Below are positions 15,967-25,469 of a stretch of DNA of 64,000 nt, piece by piece (position 1 is the stretch's first letter; every line of letters begins with the position of its first letter). The stretch spans positions 40,842 to 104,841 of the forward strand of contig JAUYQP010000022.1 in assembly GCA_030697205.1 (NCBI GenBank), given 5' to 3'. The stretch comes from Mycobacteriales bacterium. Its GTDB lineage: Bacteria; Actinomycetota; Actinomycetes; Mycobacteriales; SCTD01. The translations under genes were made by a program, and so were the position numbers. Under the pieces are notes generated by a model. It made no database searches. It had not been told where the DNA came from and worked only from the letters and a program-made list of their open reading frames with translations.

Positions 15967-17196
15967 TCAGCGCGGGGGAAGGACCTCGGAGAACGCGCTG
16001 GCCGTGGCGCGCCAGGTGAAGCGGGCGGCGTGGGTGCTCGCGCCGGCCCCGAGCCGGCTGCGTAGCGGCGCGTCGAAGAGCAGCGTGCGCAAGGCATCGC
16101 GCAGGCCGGCGTGGTCGTCGACGAGCAGGCCCGTGGCGCCGTCCACGATGGACTCCGCGAGGCCGCCGGCGCCGCGGAAGGCTACTGAGGGGGTCCCGTG
16201 GGTCCCGGCCTCGACGACCGACAGCCCCCATCCCTCCTTGAGCGACGGGACGGCGTGGACCCACGCGCGGGCGAGCAGGTCGGCCTTCTCCTGCTCGGTC
16301 ACCCGGCCGTGCAGGTGGACGACGCCCTCGAGACCGAGCTCGGCGACGCGGGTGCGCAGCGCGGGCAGCCAGTACCCGTCACCGGCGACCTCGACCTGCA
16401 GGCCGGGGATCTCGTGGCGCAGCGCGGCGGCGGCCTCGAGGACCAGCTCGACGCGCTTGTGGGGGACGACGCGTCCCAGGACGGCGATGGTGGGCACGGG
16501 TGCTCGACCGGTGGTGGTCGGCAGCGCGGGGGAGGTGCCGTTGTGCACGACCGTGATGCGCTCGCGGTCGACGCCGAGCCCGGTCAGCTCGTCGCGCGTG
16601 ACCTCCGACACCGCGACGTAGCGGCACCGACGGTTGACCCGCGGTGCGAGCCAGGACTCGAGCCACCAGCCCACGCGGGCGCCCAGGCGACCGAAGACGA
16701 CGGGCCACTGCTCGCGGTGCACGTGGTGCACGAGGACGACGACCGGTCGACGGGTCCACAGGCTGGCGAGGAAGGGCACTCCGTTGTGGACCTCGACGAC
16801 GCTGCCTGAGCGGCCCAGTCGGCCGAGCAGCATGAGCACCGCGGCCCAGGCGTAGACGCTGAGGCGGTTGCCGCGCCGGACGTAGCGCACGCCGTTCTTC
16901 ACCTCGTCGCGGGGGGCGTTGCGGTGCGCCGCGCAGAAGAAGGTGACGTGGTCGCCGGCAGCGGCGAGCCGGGCGGCGACCTGCTCGACGTAGAGCTCGG
17001 AGCCACCGCCCTCGGGGTTGGCGAGGTCGCGCCAGTTGAGGATGAGCACGTCGCGGCCGGCGGGCGGCGCGGTCGGGCGGACGGAGGGGCGGCGGGGCGA
17101 CGGGACGAGGTCAGCTAGCGGCGCGTCGGGCACGGGGAGGGGTCGCTCCGCGTGCGCCGAGCCCGAAGTCAGGGAGCTCGTGGTGCGCGTGGTCAC
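15967..17196 (-). CDS. GT4-type glycosyltransferase
   Basis: About 409 residues, GT-B fold. The N-terminal donor/acceptor domain opens with VLILNWRDLANPEGGGSELYVEQVA, where the glycine-rich loop is typical. The C-terminal domain has VLGRVVPHKRVELVLEAAA and the E-x7-E motif EGWGLSVVEAGTHGTPSVAF, whose glutamates contact the nucleotide-sugar ribose and sugar. No signal peptide; the protein probably acts at the inner leaflet. The start is uncertain: GTG 17196 gives a disordered Pro-rich leader of about 45 residues, and the frame continues open to 17283. Genes around it suggest extracellular polysaccharide or arabinan-like assembly. Confidence 0.88.
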   Translation of the reverse strand: MTTRTTSSLTSGSAHAERPLPVPDAPLADLVPSPRRPSVRPTAPPAGRDVLILNWRDLANPEGGGSELYVEQVAARLAAAGDHVTFFCAAHRNAPRDEVKNGVRYVRRGNRLSVYAWAAVLMLLGRLGRSGSVVEVHNGVPFLASLWTRRPVVVLVHHVHREQWPVVFGRLGARVGWWLESWLAPRVNRRCRYVAVSEVTRDELTGLGVDRERITVVHNGTSPALPTTTGRAPVPTIAVLGRVVPHKRVELVLEAAAALRHEIPGLQVEVAGDGYWLPALRTRVAELGLEGVVHLHGRVTEQEKADLLARAWVHAVPSLKEGWGLSVVEAGTHGTPSVAFRGAGGLAESIVDGATGLLVDDHAGLRDALRTLLFDAPLRSRLGAGASTHAARFTWRATASAFSEVLPPR

Positions 17197-17404
17197 GCTG
17201 GTCTCGGGTCCTCTCGTCGCACGGCCGGGGCTCCTGTCCGTGCTGGGTCGGGTCGTGCCGCGTGCGGTGCACCGGCGTTGCACCAGCCTCCGTCAGTGGG
17301 ACGCTCTTGGACATGGCCCGACGGGACCATCCTGAGGTGGTCCTTTTAGGCGGTACCGGGACGATGTGGGCAGGACGGGACGGTCGGGCCGTAGGGTCGC
17401 GGGC
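17197..17404. promoter_or_regulatory. Divergent intergenic region between GT4 and methyltransferase
   Basis: About 200 bp with no convincing gene. It contains a locally AT-richer patch (ccttttagg near 17341-17350) and the -10 box of the methyltransferase at 17392-17397. Outward promoters for both flanking genes must lie here; no operator repeat was recognised. Confidence 0.4.
17392..17397 (+). promoter_or_regulatory. -10 box of leaderless methyltransferase transcript
   Basis: TAGGGT, seven bases, then GTG 17405, without a Shine-Dalgarno site. The identical hexamer and spacing precede coaE. Confidence 0.6.
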
Positions 17405-18184
17405 GTGGTGACGCCGGGTGAGCAGACGTCCGTCGGAGCGGAGCCGCTGCCGCCGCTCGGCTCGCTGGCCCGCAGCCGGGCGCTGTGGAGCGCCTACGGC
17501 TACGAGCAGAGCGACCCAGCCCGCTTCTACTCGCTGCTCGCCCGCGACAGCGCGCGCCAGGTGGCCAGCTACGCCGACCTGACGGGTGCGCTGCTGCTCG
17601 ACGTCGGAGGTGGCCCCGGCTACTTCGCCGACGCCTTCCGGGCCCTCGGCGCGCACTACGTCGGCCTCGACGCCGATGCGGGGGAGCTGTCCCTGCACGG
17701 CCGTGACGTCGCGGCGGGCACGGTCCTCGGGAGCGGGCTCGCGCTTCCCTTCCGGGACGGCGCCGTGGACGTCTGCTACTCCAGCAACGTCCTCGAGCAC
17801 GTCGCGCAGCCGGTGGTGATGGCCGACGAGATGGTGCGGGTGACCCGGCCGGGCGGCGTGGTCTTCCTGTCCTACAACAACTGGCTGGCCCCGAACGGCG
17901 GCCACGAGACCGCGCCCTGGCACTACCTGGGCGGCCACTTCGCCGCCGAGCGCTGGGCCCGTCGTCACGGGCAGCGCCCGAAGAACGACTACGGCCACTC
18001 GCTGTTTCGCACCTCGGTCGCCCAGATGCTGCGGTGGAAGGACGAGCGGGTCGCAGCGGGCGTCGTCGAGGTCGTCGAGGTCCTCCCGCGCTACCACCCG
18101 CGGTGGGCGTCCTGGGTGGTGCGCGTGCCCGCGCTGCGCGAGGTCGCGACGTGGAACCTCGCCCTGGTGCTGCGCCGCCGGTGA
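17405..18184 (+). CDS. Class I SAM-dependent methyltransferase
   Basis: 259 residues. Motif I LLLDVGGGPGYFADAF binds S-adenosylmethionine; the acidic end of strand 2 is YVGLDADAGEL. The post-motif region CYSSNVLEHVAQP and VRVTRPGGVVFLSYNNW matches the UbiE/Methyltransf_11 pattern. A C-terminal extension (HETAPWHYLGGHFAAERW) is seen in homologues encoded beside aftD-type genes. GTG 17405 follows from the -10 box; an earlier in-frame start at 17366 lies upstream of the promoter. The stop overlaps the GTG of the AftD homologue (GTGA), so the two are coupled. The acceptor is unknown, perhaps a lipid or sugar of the arabinan pathway. Confidence 0.88.
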   Translation: MVTPGEQTSVGAEPLPPLGSLARSRALWSAYGYEQSDPARFYSLLARDSARQVASYADLTGALLLDVGGGPGYFADAFRALGAHYVGLDADAGELSLHGRDVAAGTVLGSGLALPFRDGAVDVCYSSNVLEHVAQPVVMADEMVRVTRPGGVVFLSYNNWLAPNGGHETAPWHYLGGHFAAERWARRHGQRPKNDYGHSLFRTSVAQMLRWKDERVAAGVVEVVEVLPRYHPRWASWVVRVPALREVATWNLALVLRRR

Positions 18185-21100
18185 CCGAGCCACCGCGGCC
18201 GGCAGCACCCGGCTCCGGCGCCGTCGAACGCCTGCGCGTCGCGGTCGCCTGCCTGGTCCTGACCGCGGTGGTCGCCCGTCAGGAGGGCGGCCGGGTCGTC
18301 GGTGACACCAAGCTCGACCTCACCGCCGACCCGCTGGGCCTGCTGGCCCGGGCCCTGCACCTGTGGGACCCCGAGGGCGGCGCCGGTCAGCTGCAGAACC
18401 AGGCCTACGGCTACCTGTTCCCGCTGGGCCCGGTGATGCTGGCGCTGCAGTCGGCCGGCGTCCCCGACTGGTTCGCGCAGCGGCTGTGGCAGGCGCTCGT
18501 GCTGTGCGTCGCCCTGCTCGGCGTGCGCGCGCTCGCAGAGCGCCTCGGCATCGGGACGCCGTCGACCCGGCTGCTCGCCGGGCTGGCCTACGCGCTCGCG
18601 GCCCGACCCGTGTCGCAGCTGGGTGCCATCAGTGTCGAGGTCTGGCCCTACGCGCTCGCTCCCTGGGTGCTCGTGCCGCTGGTCACCGGTGCCCAGCGGG
18701 GGAGTCCGCGCCGTGCCGCGGCCCTGTCGGGCCTCGCGGTCCTCCTCGTCGGTGGCGTCAACGCCGCGGCGACGCTGGCCGTCGTACCCCTCGGCGTGCT
18801 CTGGATCGCGCTGCAGCCACCCGGTCCTCGTCGCCGCAGGCTCGCGGCCTGGTGGTCGGTGTCGCTCATCGGCGCGACCGCCTGGTGGCTCGGGCCGCTG
18901 CTGGTGCTCGGGCGCTACTCGCCACCGTTTCTCGACGTCATCGAGTCCGCGGCCACGACCACCCGCCAGACCGGTCTGTGGTCGGTCCTCACCGGCAATG
19001 ACCTGTGGCTGCAGTACCTCGCGCTCGGTGCGCCGGCCCGCCCGGCCGGTCACCTGCTCGTCACCGAGGCCGCGCTGGTCGTCTGCTCGACAGCGGTGGC
19101 CGCGCTCGGGCTGGTCGGTGTCCTGCACCGCCGCACACCGCACCGCGCCTTCCTCGTCGGAGGTGTGCTGCTCGGCCTGCTCGTCGTCGGTGCCGGCCAC
19201 GTCGGGGACCTCGACGGTCCGTTCGCGGCCGTGGAGCGCGACCTGCTCGACGGGGCGCTGTCGCCGTTGCGCAACGTCCACAAGTACGACCTGCTCCTCC
19301 GGCTCCCGCTGGCGCTCGGTCTCGCGGCAGCCGCGGCCACGGTGCGCCGGCCGCTCCGGCACCTCGGGCGAGGTCGGGTGCCGCGGGCCGCGACCCGGCC
19401 GGTCGCGGTGCTCGCGGCCCTCGCGATCGCGGGAGCGGCCACCCCCGCGCTGACGTCGCTGCAGCCGACGGGATCGCACCAGGGCGTGCCCGGCTACTGG
19501 CGCGACGTCGCCGAGTGGCTCGCCGACGCCGAGCCCGGACCAGCTCCCGCGCGGGCGATGGTCGTGCCGGCCGCACCCTTCGGCAACAACGCCTGGGGCC
19601 GCACCGGCGACGAGCCGCTGCAGGTGCTCGCGCGCTCGCCCTGGGTGGTCCGCGACGCAGTGCCGCTCGGCGGGCCGGGCGTGACCCGGGTGCTCGACGC
19701 GGTCGAGGAGGCGCTGCGCTCCGGCCGCGGCTCGCCCGCGCTGGCCGCCTACCTGGCGCGGGCCGGTGTGCGCCACCTCGTGGTGCGCAACGACCTCGAC
19801 ACGACAGCGAGCGGCGCGACCCGACCGCTGGTCGTCCATGCCGCGCTGGCCGCGTCGCCGGGCCTGCGGCGGGTCGCCGTGTTCGGGCCCCCGGTGGGCG
19901 CCGGCTTCGGCACGGGCAGCCAGGTGTACGACGCAGGGCTGTCCCCGACGTACCCCGCCGTCGAGGTCTTCGAGGTCCTCGACGGCGACGGGGTGGTGGC
20001 CGTCGAGTCGTGGTCGCGGGCCGGCACGCAGCGGGTCTCGGGCGGCCCCGAGTCGGTCCTCCCGCTGCTCGAGACCGGTGCCCTCGCGGTACGCGGCGCC
20101 GTCCGCCTGGCGGGCGAGCCGGAGCTGCCCGGGGAGCAGAGCGAGCTCCGCACGGTCACTGACGGCTACCGCGACCGCGAGGTCGACGTCGGTCGAGCCA
20201 GCGACGGCCCGTCCGCCACGCTCGGCGGGGGGAGCGGGCGGCGGCTCGAGCGACCGGTCGCCGACTACCTCCCCCTGCCGGTGGGTCCGACGCGCACGAC
20301 CGCCGTGGTCACGGGCGTGACGGCGGTCCTCGCCTCGTCCTCGGCGTCGGACGCCGACGCGTTGCTGCTGCGCGGCCGCGACCACCACTCGGCCGCCGCC
20401 TTCGACGGCGACGGCGCGACGACCTGGGCGACGGGCGGAGTGGTCCCGGTCGGGCAGTGGGTCGAGGCCCGCTTCCCCCGCACGACCCTGACCGCCGTCG
20501 AGCTCACCGCGCCGCTGCTCGCCGGGGCCGCTGCCGTGCCGTCTCGCGTCCGCGTCACCACCGACGACGGCAGCACCGAGGTGCCGCTTGCCGGCGGGAC
20601 GACCAGGGTCGGCCTCGGCGGGTCGACAACGCGGCTGCGACTCACGATCACGTCCGTCACCGGCGCGGGGAGCTCCGGCCTCGGCGTCAGCGCCCTCGAG
20701 GGCCGGTTGCTGACCGGCGACGGGGACCTGCTGGCCAGCCGGGCCCTGCGTGTGCCGGCCGATGCCGCCGTGCTGACCGGCGGTCGCCCCGCTGCGGGCC
20801 CGGCGTCGTTCGTGCTCTCGGCCGGCCGCCGCGACCGTGCGGGCTGCCTGCTCGTCGGCGACCGCCCGACCTGCTCGCCGGCGCTCCCGCTCGACGACGA
20901 GGACGACGAGGCTGTCGACCGCGTCCTCACCGTCGACGAGGCGGCCTTGCTCGGGGTGGCGCTGCGCGGGCGGGCACGGGGCGGCGAGGCCCTCGACGCC
21001 CTGCTGCAGCAGGGTCAGCCGATCACCGCCCGGGCCAGCAGCCGGGCCGTCGCCGACCCGGCCGCGCGTCCCGCGGCGGTGCTCGACCGTGACTTCCGCA

Positions 21101-22455
21101 CCGCGTGGTCGGCCGCGCCCCTCGACCCCGACCCCATCGTGGTGCTGGAGCTGCCGACCGCCCAGCGGATCACCGGCGTCACCGTCGTCGTCGACCCCTT
21201 CCTGCCGGCCTCGCGCCCGCGCTCGGTCTCCGTCCGCGTCGACGGCGGGCCGGTGCGCACCGCGGCGCTCACCCCGGCCGGCGAAGGGGTCGTCCCGGCC
21301 GCGGTGGGGCGTCGCGTCGAGATCGGCTTCCCCGACGTCGAGCGCCGCACGAGCATCCGCCCGGACGGGCTCGTCGAGGAGTTGCCGGTGGGCGTGACGG
21401 AGCTCCGGCTGCTGGGCCCGCCCCGCGACCTGCGGCAGTCGGTGCCCGCGGACCGACCGCTCGCCCTGCCGTGCGGGCAGGGCCCAGCGGTCGCCGTCGA
21501 TGGAGCGCTGCGGGTCGTCACCCGGGTCACGACGACCGTCGGCGACGTCCTCGCCGGCCGCGACGTGACGGTGCTCCCCTGCGGGGGCGGCCCGCTCGAG
21601 CTGTCCGCCGGGGAGCACCGGGTGCAGGCGGCGCGCACCGCCACGGTGCAGGTCACCGGGCTCGTCCTCACCGACCTGGCGCGCGGGGCCCCGACCGTGG
21701 CTGCGGACCGCGTCGACGCGGTGCGCAGCTGGGGTCCCGTCCGCCGCTCCCTCGACGTGGCGGCCGGTCCCGAGGCCTGGCTGGTCGTGCACGAGGCCTT
21801 CAACGAGGGGTGGACCGCGCGCCTCGGGGACGAGCGCCTGCGGCCCGTGCGGCTCGACGGGTGGCAGCAGGGCTTCCTGCTGCCGACCGGCGGTGGTCAG
21901 GTCGTCCTCGAGTTCGCACCCGACCGGCCCTACCGCCTGGCGCTGCTCGGCGGCGCGGCGCTCGCGGTGTGGCTCGTGCTGCTGGCCGCGGTGCGGCCGA
22001 GGCGCCCCGCTCCCGACCTGCGCCTCGACGCACGCCGCCGGCGGTGGCCCGGGCTGCTCCTGGCCGCGGTCGCGGTGCCGATCGTCGGGGGACCGGCCGG
22101 TGTGGTGGCCGGGCTCGGGGCCGCCGCCCTGGTCCGCCTCGGCGGCTGGCGGCTCCTCACCCCCCTCGGAGTGGCGGGCCTCGTGGCCGCGGGCAGCCTG
22201 GTGGCCCTGGAGCCCTGGCCCGGTCGGGCCCTCGTCGCGGCACCCGCGCAGGCCTGTGCGCTGCTCGCCGTGGCAGCGCTGGCCGTCAGCCTGTGGCGAC
22301 CGGCCCCTGCCCTGCCGTCCCCCGACCCTCGCCCGGACCAGGGCCAGGACCCCGAGCCCCAGGCCGATCCCTCGTCCGACCCGGACCCCGGCCGCGCAGC
22401 CGCATCGCCGGCTCCTCCACGGCCCGCTGCAGGGCCCACGACACCGCCAGGGTGA
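18181..22455 (+). CDS. aftD: AftD-like alpha-(1->3)-arabinofuranosyltransferase (DUF3367 family)
   Basis: 1424-residue membrane protein. Residues 1-430 form a GT-C-type multi-helix domain with LRNVHKYDLLLRLPLAL near 363, the most conserved DUF3367 stretch. A large extracellular part follows with two discoidin/F5-8-like carbohydrate-binding regions (about 720-850, AAFDGDGATTWATGG; about 945-1070, AVLDRDFRTAWSAAPL). FNEGWTARLGDERLRPVRLDGW (about 1207) and several C-terminal helices come next, then a Pro/Asp-rich tail. In mycobacteria AftD adds alpha-(1->3) arabinofuranose branches to arabinogalactan and lipoarabinomannan; whether this organism makes such arabinan is inference. GTG 18181 overlaps the methyltransferase stop. 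The last 170 bp overlap the convergent acyltransferase. Confidence 0.88.
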   Translation: MTEPPRPAAPGSGAVERLRVAVACLVLTAVVARQEGGRVVGDTKLDLTADPLGLLARALHLWDPEGGAGQLQNQAYGYLFPLGPVMLALQSAGVPDWFAQRLWQALVLCVALLGVRALAERLGIGTPSTRLLAGLAYALAARPVSQLGAISVEVWPYALAPWVLVPLVTGAQRGSPRRAAALSGLAVLLVGGVNAAATLAVVPLGVLWIALQPPGPRRRRLAAWWSVSLIGATAWWLGPLLVLGRYSPPFLDVIESAATTTRQTGLWSVLTGNDLWLQYLALGAPARPAGHLLVTEAALVVCSTAVAALGLVGVLHRRTPHRAFLVGGVLLGLLVVGAGHVGDLDGPFAAVERDLLDGALSPLRNVHKYDLLLRLPLALGLAAAAATVRRPLRHLGRGRVPRAATRPVAVLAALAIAGAATPALTSLQPTGSHQGVPGYWRDVAEWLADAEPGPAPARAMVVPAAPFGNNAWGRTGDEPLQVLARSPWVVRDAVPLGGPGVTRVLDAVEEALRSGRGSPALAAYLARAGVRHLVVRNDLDTTASGATRPLVVHAALAASPGLRRVAVFGPPVGAGFGTGSQVYDAGLSPTYPAVEVFEVLDGDGVVAVESWSRAGTQRVSGGPESVLPLLETGALAVRGAVRLAGEPELPGEQSELRTVTDGYRDREVDVGRASDGPSATLGGGSGRRLERPVADYLPLPVGPTRTTAVVTGVTAVLASSSASDADALLLRGRDHHSAAAFDGDGATTWATGGVVPVGQWVEARFPRTTLTAVELTAPLLAGAAAVPSRVRVTTDDGSTEVPLAGGTTRVGLGGSTTRLRLTITSVTGAGSSGLGVSALEGRLLTGDGDLLASRALRVPADAAVLTGGRPAAGPASFVLSAGRRDRAGCLLVGDRPTCSPALPLDDEDDEAVDRVLTVDEAALLGVALRGRARGGEALDALLQQGQPITARASSRAVADPAARPAAVLDRDFRTAWSAAPLDPDPIVVLELPTAQRITGVTVVVDPFLPASRPRSVSVRVDGGPVRTAALTPAGEGVVPAAVGRRVEIGFPDVERRTSIRPDGLVEELPVGVTELRLLGPPRDLRQSVPADRPLALPCGQGPAVAVDGALRVVTRVTTTVGDVLAGRDVTVLPCGGGPLELSAGEHRVQAARTATVQVTGLVLTDLARGAPTVAADRVDAVRSWGPVRRSLDVAAGPEAWLVVHEAFNEGWTARLGDERLRPVRLDGWQQGFLLPTGGGQVVLEFAPDRPYRLALLGGAALAVWLVLLAAVRPRRPAPDLRLDARRRRWPGLLLAAVAVPIVGGPAGVVAGLGAAALVRLGGWRLLTPLGVAGLVAAGSLVALEPWPGRALVAAPAQACALLAVAALAVSLWRPAPALPSPDPRPDQGQDPEPQADPSSDPDPGRAAASPAPPRPAAGPTTPPG

Positions 22456-23521
22456 CCCCGACCGTCACGGCGAGCACGGTCCAGAACCGCCCGGTGAAGA
22501 AGCCGATCTCCAGGCCGTCGAAGACGAGCGCCAGCACGACGAGGTGCAGGAGGAAGATGCCGTAGGAGATGCGCCCCAGCCAGGCCACCGGCCGGCTGGT
22601 TAGCAGTGCGCCGACCGCTCCGGTGGACCCTTTCCCGGGTGCCGCCGCCGCCGTGGCGGGCAGGACGAGCAGCACCGCAGCGGCGCCGTAGAGCAGCGTG
22701 CGCGAGAGCGTCTCGCTCGGGGTCAGCAGTGCCAACCCGTAGGGGCCGGTCAAGGGCGTCGTCGCGACCGCGAACAGTGCCGCCGCACCCACCCAGCAGG
22801 TCGTGCCGTCGCCGGCCAGGTCGCGCAGCCACGGCACGCCGCTCGCCGACAGGGCCGCCAATCCCATGCCCAGCCCAAACCAGTCCGCGTGCCCCGGCAG
22901 CCAGTAGCCGGCGTGCGGTGGGAGCAGGTCGTGCGCGACCGCCGCCTGCCAGCCAAGACCCACACCGACCATCAGCCCGCACAGCCGGAGCTGGCTGCGC
23001 AGGGTCCGGCCGGCGAGCCGGCCCAGCAGCGGCAGTGCCAGGTAGAAGGTGACCTCGGTCGCGAGCGACCACATCTGGGTGAGGCCAGCGGGGAGGCCGC
23101 TCTCGACGTAGACCTGGGTCAGGGTCAGCTGCCGCACCCAGTCGACCGCTGTGAGCCCGTCGTTGGCCGGCAGCAGCAGCAGCGCCGCCAGCACGGCCAC
23201 CCAGTAGCCGGGGAGGACCCGCAACGCGCGACGCCAGAGGTAGGGGACGACGGCGGGCAGCGGAGCACCGCGCAGCGCCGCCACCGCCTGCGGGCGGTGG
23301 AGCAGGAAGCCCGACAGCACGAAGAAGACGGCCACCCCGATGTCGAGGCGGGCCAGGGCGGCCCGGGCCGGACCGGAGACGGCCTCGCCGGTCTGGAAGC
23401 CCACGTGGGTCAGCACGACCGCGAGGGCAGCCACCGCGCGGACGCCGTCGAGCGCCGGGAAGCGCTCGGGGGAGCTGACCCGACCCACGACCGGAGCCGG
23501 ACCGCGTGGGGCGGTCGACAT
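22286..23521 (-). CDS. Acyltransferase family 3 (OafA/YrhL-like) membrane protein
   Basis: About 411 residues with ten or so membrane helices. The family opening RFPALDGVRAVAALAVVLTHVG contains the conserved R-x10-H pattern, with the histidine in the first helix required for acyl transfer. DIGVAVFFVLSGFLLHRPQ and SLATEVTFYLALPLL (the conserved W/E region) are present, ending in LGRISYGIFLLHLVVLALV. Such enzymes O-acetylate or O-acylate extracytoplasmic glycans. ATG 23521 gives MSTAPRGP; the frame stays open to 23593. The last about 40 residues (RGRGPGRTRD...) are low complexity and overlap the aftD 3' end by 170 bp. Confidence 0.9.
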   Translation of the reverse strand: MSTAPRGPAPVVGRVSSPERFPALDGVRAVAALAVVLTHVGFQTGEAVSGPARAALARLDIGVAVFFVLSGFLLHRPQAVAALRGAPLPAVVPYLWRRALRVLPGYWVAVLAALLLLPANDGLTAVDWVRQLTLTQVYVESGLPAGLTQMWSLATEVTFYLALPLLGRLAGRTLRSQLRLCGLMVGVGLGWQAAVAHDLLPPHAGYWLPGHADWFGLGMGLAALSASGVPWLRDLAGDGTTCWVGAAALFAVATTPLTGPYGLALLTPSETLSRTLLYGAAAVLLVLPATAAAAPGKGSTGAVGALLTSRPVAWLGRISYGIFLLHLVVLALVFDGLEIGFFTGRFWTVLAVTVGVTLAVSWALQRAVEEPAMRLRGRGPGRTRDRPGARGPGPGPGEGRGTAGQGPVATG

Positions 23522-23633
23522 GTCTGGGCTGTCCAAATCTGGTCCTTTCGGGCCATGGCGTGCGGGCGGGTCTCGCTTGAGACTGGCATGCAACGAAGCA
23601 GCACCCTGCGTCCGTGCTCAAAGAGGAGACACC

Positions 23634-24635
23634 GTGCCCCGAAAGACCGCCACCGCACTGATCGGAGCCGGTGCGTTCTCGCTGGCACTCGCGGTCATGG
23701 TGCCTGCTGTGATCGCCCCCGCGCTGCTGAAGGCCCCGGGCACGCAGGACCTGGTGACGCACTCGCGAGGCGAGGCCCAGAAGCTCAACAGCGCGACGGG
23801 CGAGCTCGAGCCGATCACGGTCGACCTGACCCGCACCCTGACCACTCACGCCGACGCCGAGGGCAACCTCGTCGGCAGCAGCAGCACCGCCGTCTACGAC
23901 GAGCTGCTCAACCTGGCGGTGGTCGGCCCTGACGGCGACGTCCAGACCGTCGACGCGCGCGGTCGCTACACCGGGCTGCGCGCCGGCTCGTCCGTCATCG
24001 CCTTCGACCGCTCGACCGGCGAGGGGGTCCCCGGCGAGTTCGGGGAGACCTACGGCACGACGGCCCACACCGTGAAGCTGCCGTTCGACACCCAGCAGAC
24101 CACTTACGACTTCTACGACCAGTCGTCCAGGAAGGGCTGGCCGGTCTCCTACACCCGCACTCTCGAGGTCGACGGCCTGGAGGTCTACGAGTTCGTGGGG
24201 AGCATCCCGGAGGTCTCGCTCGGTCAGTACGGCGTGCTCGAGGGCACCGACACCCTCTACTCCAACCCCAACCGCACCCTGCTCGTCGAGCCGGTGACCG
24301 GGTCCATCGTCAGCATCGTCAGCTCGCCGCAGACCTCGATCCGCTTCGCGGACGGCAAGGTCAGCCCGGCGCTGCTGGTCGACGCGCTCGGGCCCACCGC
24401 CGACACCGTCGCCGGTCGCGTGGCCGACGCCAAGGACAGCAAGAGCAGCGCGTTGCTCCTGCAGCGCGCCCCCTGGGTCCTCGGTGGCCTGGGCCTGCTG
24501 CTGCTCGCCGGCGGACTGCTCGCCCGCCGCCGCCGCACGACTGCCCGCGCCGACGACGATCTGCGCCCCGACGTGTCGCACGTCCTGCCCGTCGCGCGCG
24601 GCGAGGCCCCCGCGGAGCAGCGCCTCGCCCGCTAG
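23634..24635 (+). CDS. DUF3068 family membrane-anchored extracellular protein
   Basis: 333 residues. An N-terminal hydrophobic segment (TALIGAGAFSLALAVMVPAVIAPALL) acts as signal or anchor. An extracellular beta-rich domain follows, with the family features FGETYGTTAHTVKLPFDTQQ and YEFVGSIPEVSL. A C-terminal transmembrane helix (PWVLGGLGLLLLAGGLLARRRR) and a cytoplasmic tail end the protein. DUF3068 proteins (annotated porin PorA family in some actinobacteria) are common next to acyltransferase and aftD-type genes. Function is unproven. GTG 23634 has AGAGGAG seven bases upstream; longer frames lack a ribosome binding site. A symmetrical hairpin lies just after the stop. Confidence 0.85.
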   Translation: MPRKTATALIGAGAFSLALAVMVPAVIAPALLKAPGTQDLVTHSRGEAQKLNSATGELEPITVDLTRTLTTHADAEGNLVGSSSTAVYDELLNLAVVGPDGDVQTVDARGRYTGLRAGSSVIAFDRSTGEGVPGEFGETYGTTAHTVKLPFDTQQTTYDFYDQSSRKGWPVSYTRTLEVDGLEVYEFVGSIPEVSLGQYGVLEGTDTLYSNPNRTLLVEPVTGSIVSIVSSPQTSIRFADGKVSPALLVDALGPTADTVAGRVADAKDSKSSALLLQRAPWVLGGLGLLLLAGGLLARRRRTTARADDDLRPDVSHVLPVARGEAPAEQRLAR

Positions 24636-24648
24636 TCCACCCCGTCAC

Positions 24649-24681
24649 GAGGCCCGTCACCGTCAGCCGGTGGCGGGCCTC
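24649..24681. terminator. Bidirectional hairpin terminator between DUF3068 gene and methyltransferase
   Basis: GAGGCCCGTCACC (24649-24661) and GGTGGCGGGCCTC (24669-24681) pair with one G-T type mismatch around a seven-base loop. It lies between two convergent genes and covers the methyltransferase stop codon (24663-24665), so it can serve both transcripts. No U-tract. Confidence 0.7.
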
Positions 24682-25469
24682 GCGGCGTGCAGGACGAGGG
24701 TGCCCGGCAGCAGCCGGCCGCGCAGCGGTGACCACTGGCCCCACTCCTGCGTGTGACCGTCGGGCCACTCCGGCTCGAGCAGGTCGGTGAGGACGAGCCC
24801 CGCGCCGACGACGGCGCGCACCCAGTCGCCGACGGTGCGGTGGTGCTCGACGTAGGTCGCCACCCCCCGCTCGTCCTGCTCGACGTAGGGCGTGCGGTCG
24901 AAGTAGCTCTGCCGCACGACCAGCCCGTCTGGTCCCGGGTCGTCGGCGAAGGCCCACCGGAAGGGGTGCGACACCGAGGCCACGAGGCGCCCGCCGGGCC
25001 GCAGCAGCCGTCGTACCTCCTGCATCGTCCCCGGGGCGTCGGCGACGAAGGGCAGGGCGCCGAAGGCCGAGACCACGAGGTCGTACGACGCGTCGGCGAG
25101 CGGGACCGCCTGCGCATCGGCCTGCAGGTAGGCGATCCCGGTGGTCCCGGTGCGGGCGTCGATCTCCCGGGCCTGGTCCAGCTGACCGCGGCTCACGTCG
25201 TACGCCGTGACCCTCGCCCCCTCCCGCGTCAGCCAGCGCGCGCCCTGCGCGGCCCCGCAGCCCATCTCCAGCACGTCGAGGCCGCGCACGTCGCCGAGCA
25301 GGCGAGCCTCGGCCTCGCGCAGCCGCTCGGGGCACCAGACGAGGTCGGTGTCGCCGAGGAACGCGCCGTGCTCGGCGTAGTAGTCCTGCGCCGCGCCGTC
25401 CCACCAGCTGCGGTTGGCTGCGGCGCTCTCCCCGGGGCCCGGCGCGCGGTTCGACGGGGGAGCGTCCAT
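24663..25469 (-). CDS. Class I SAM-dependent methyltransferase
   Basis: 268 residues. Motif I VLEMGCGAAQGARWL, motif II region AYDVSRGQLDQA, then LQADAQAVPLADASYDLVVSAFGALPF and EVRRLLRPGGRLVASVSHPFRW. The last two match the UbiE-like Methyltransf_11 family. The conserved ANRSWWDGAAQDYYAEHG at the N-terminus marks a clade frequent in Streptomyces and relatives and supports the ATG at 25469. CATAGT six bases upstream of that ATG fits a leaderless promoter. Substrate unknown. Divergent from rpsA with 166 bp between. Confidence 0.88.
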   Translation of the reverse strand: MDAPPSNRAPGPGESAAANRSWWDGAAQDYYAEHGAFLGDTDLVWCPERLREAEARLLGDVRGLDVLEMGCGAAQGARWLTREGARVTAYDVSRGQLDQAREIDARTGTTGIAYLQADAQAVPLADASYDLVVSAFGALPFVADAPGTMQEVRRLLRPGGRLVASVSHPFRWAFADDPGPDGLVVRQSYFDRTPYVEQDERGVATYVEHHRTVGDWVRAVVGAGLVLTDLLEPEWPDGHTQEWGQWSPLRGRLLPGTLVLHAARPATG

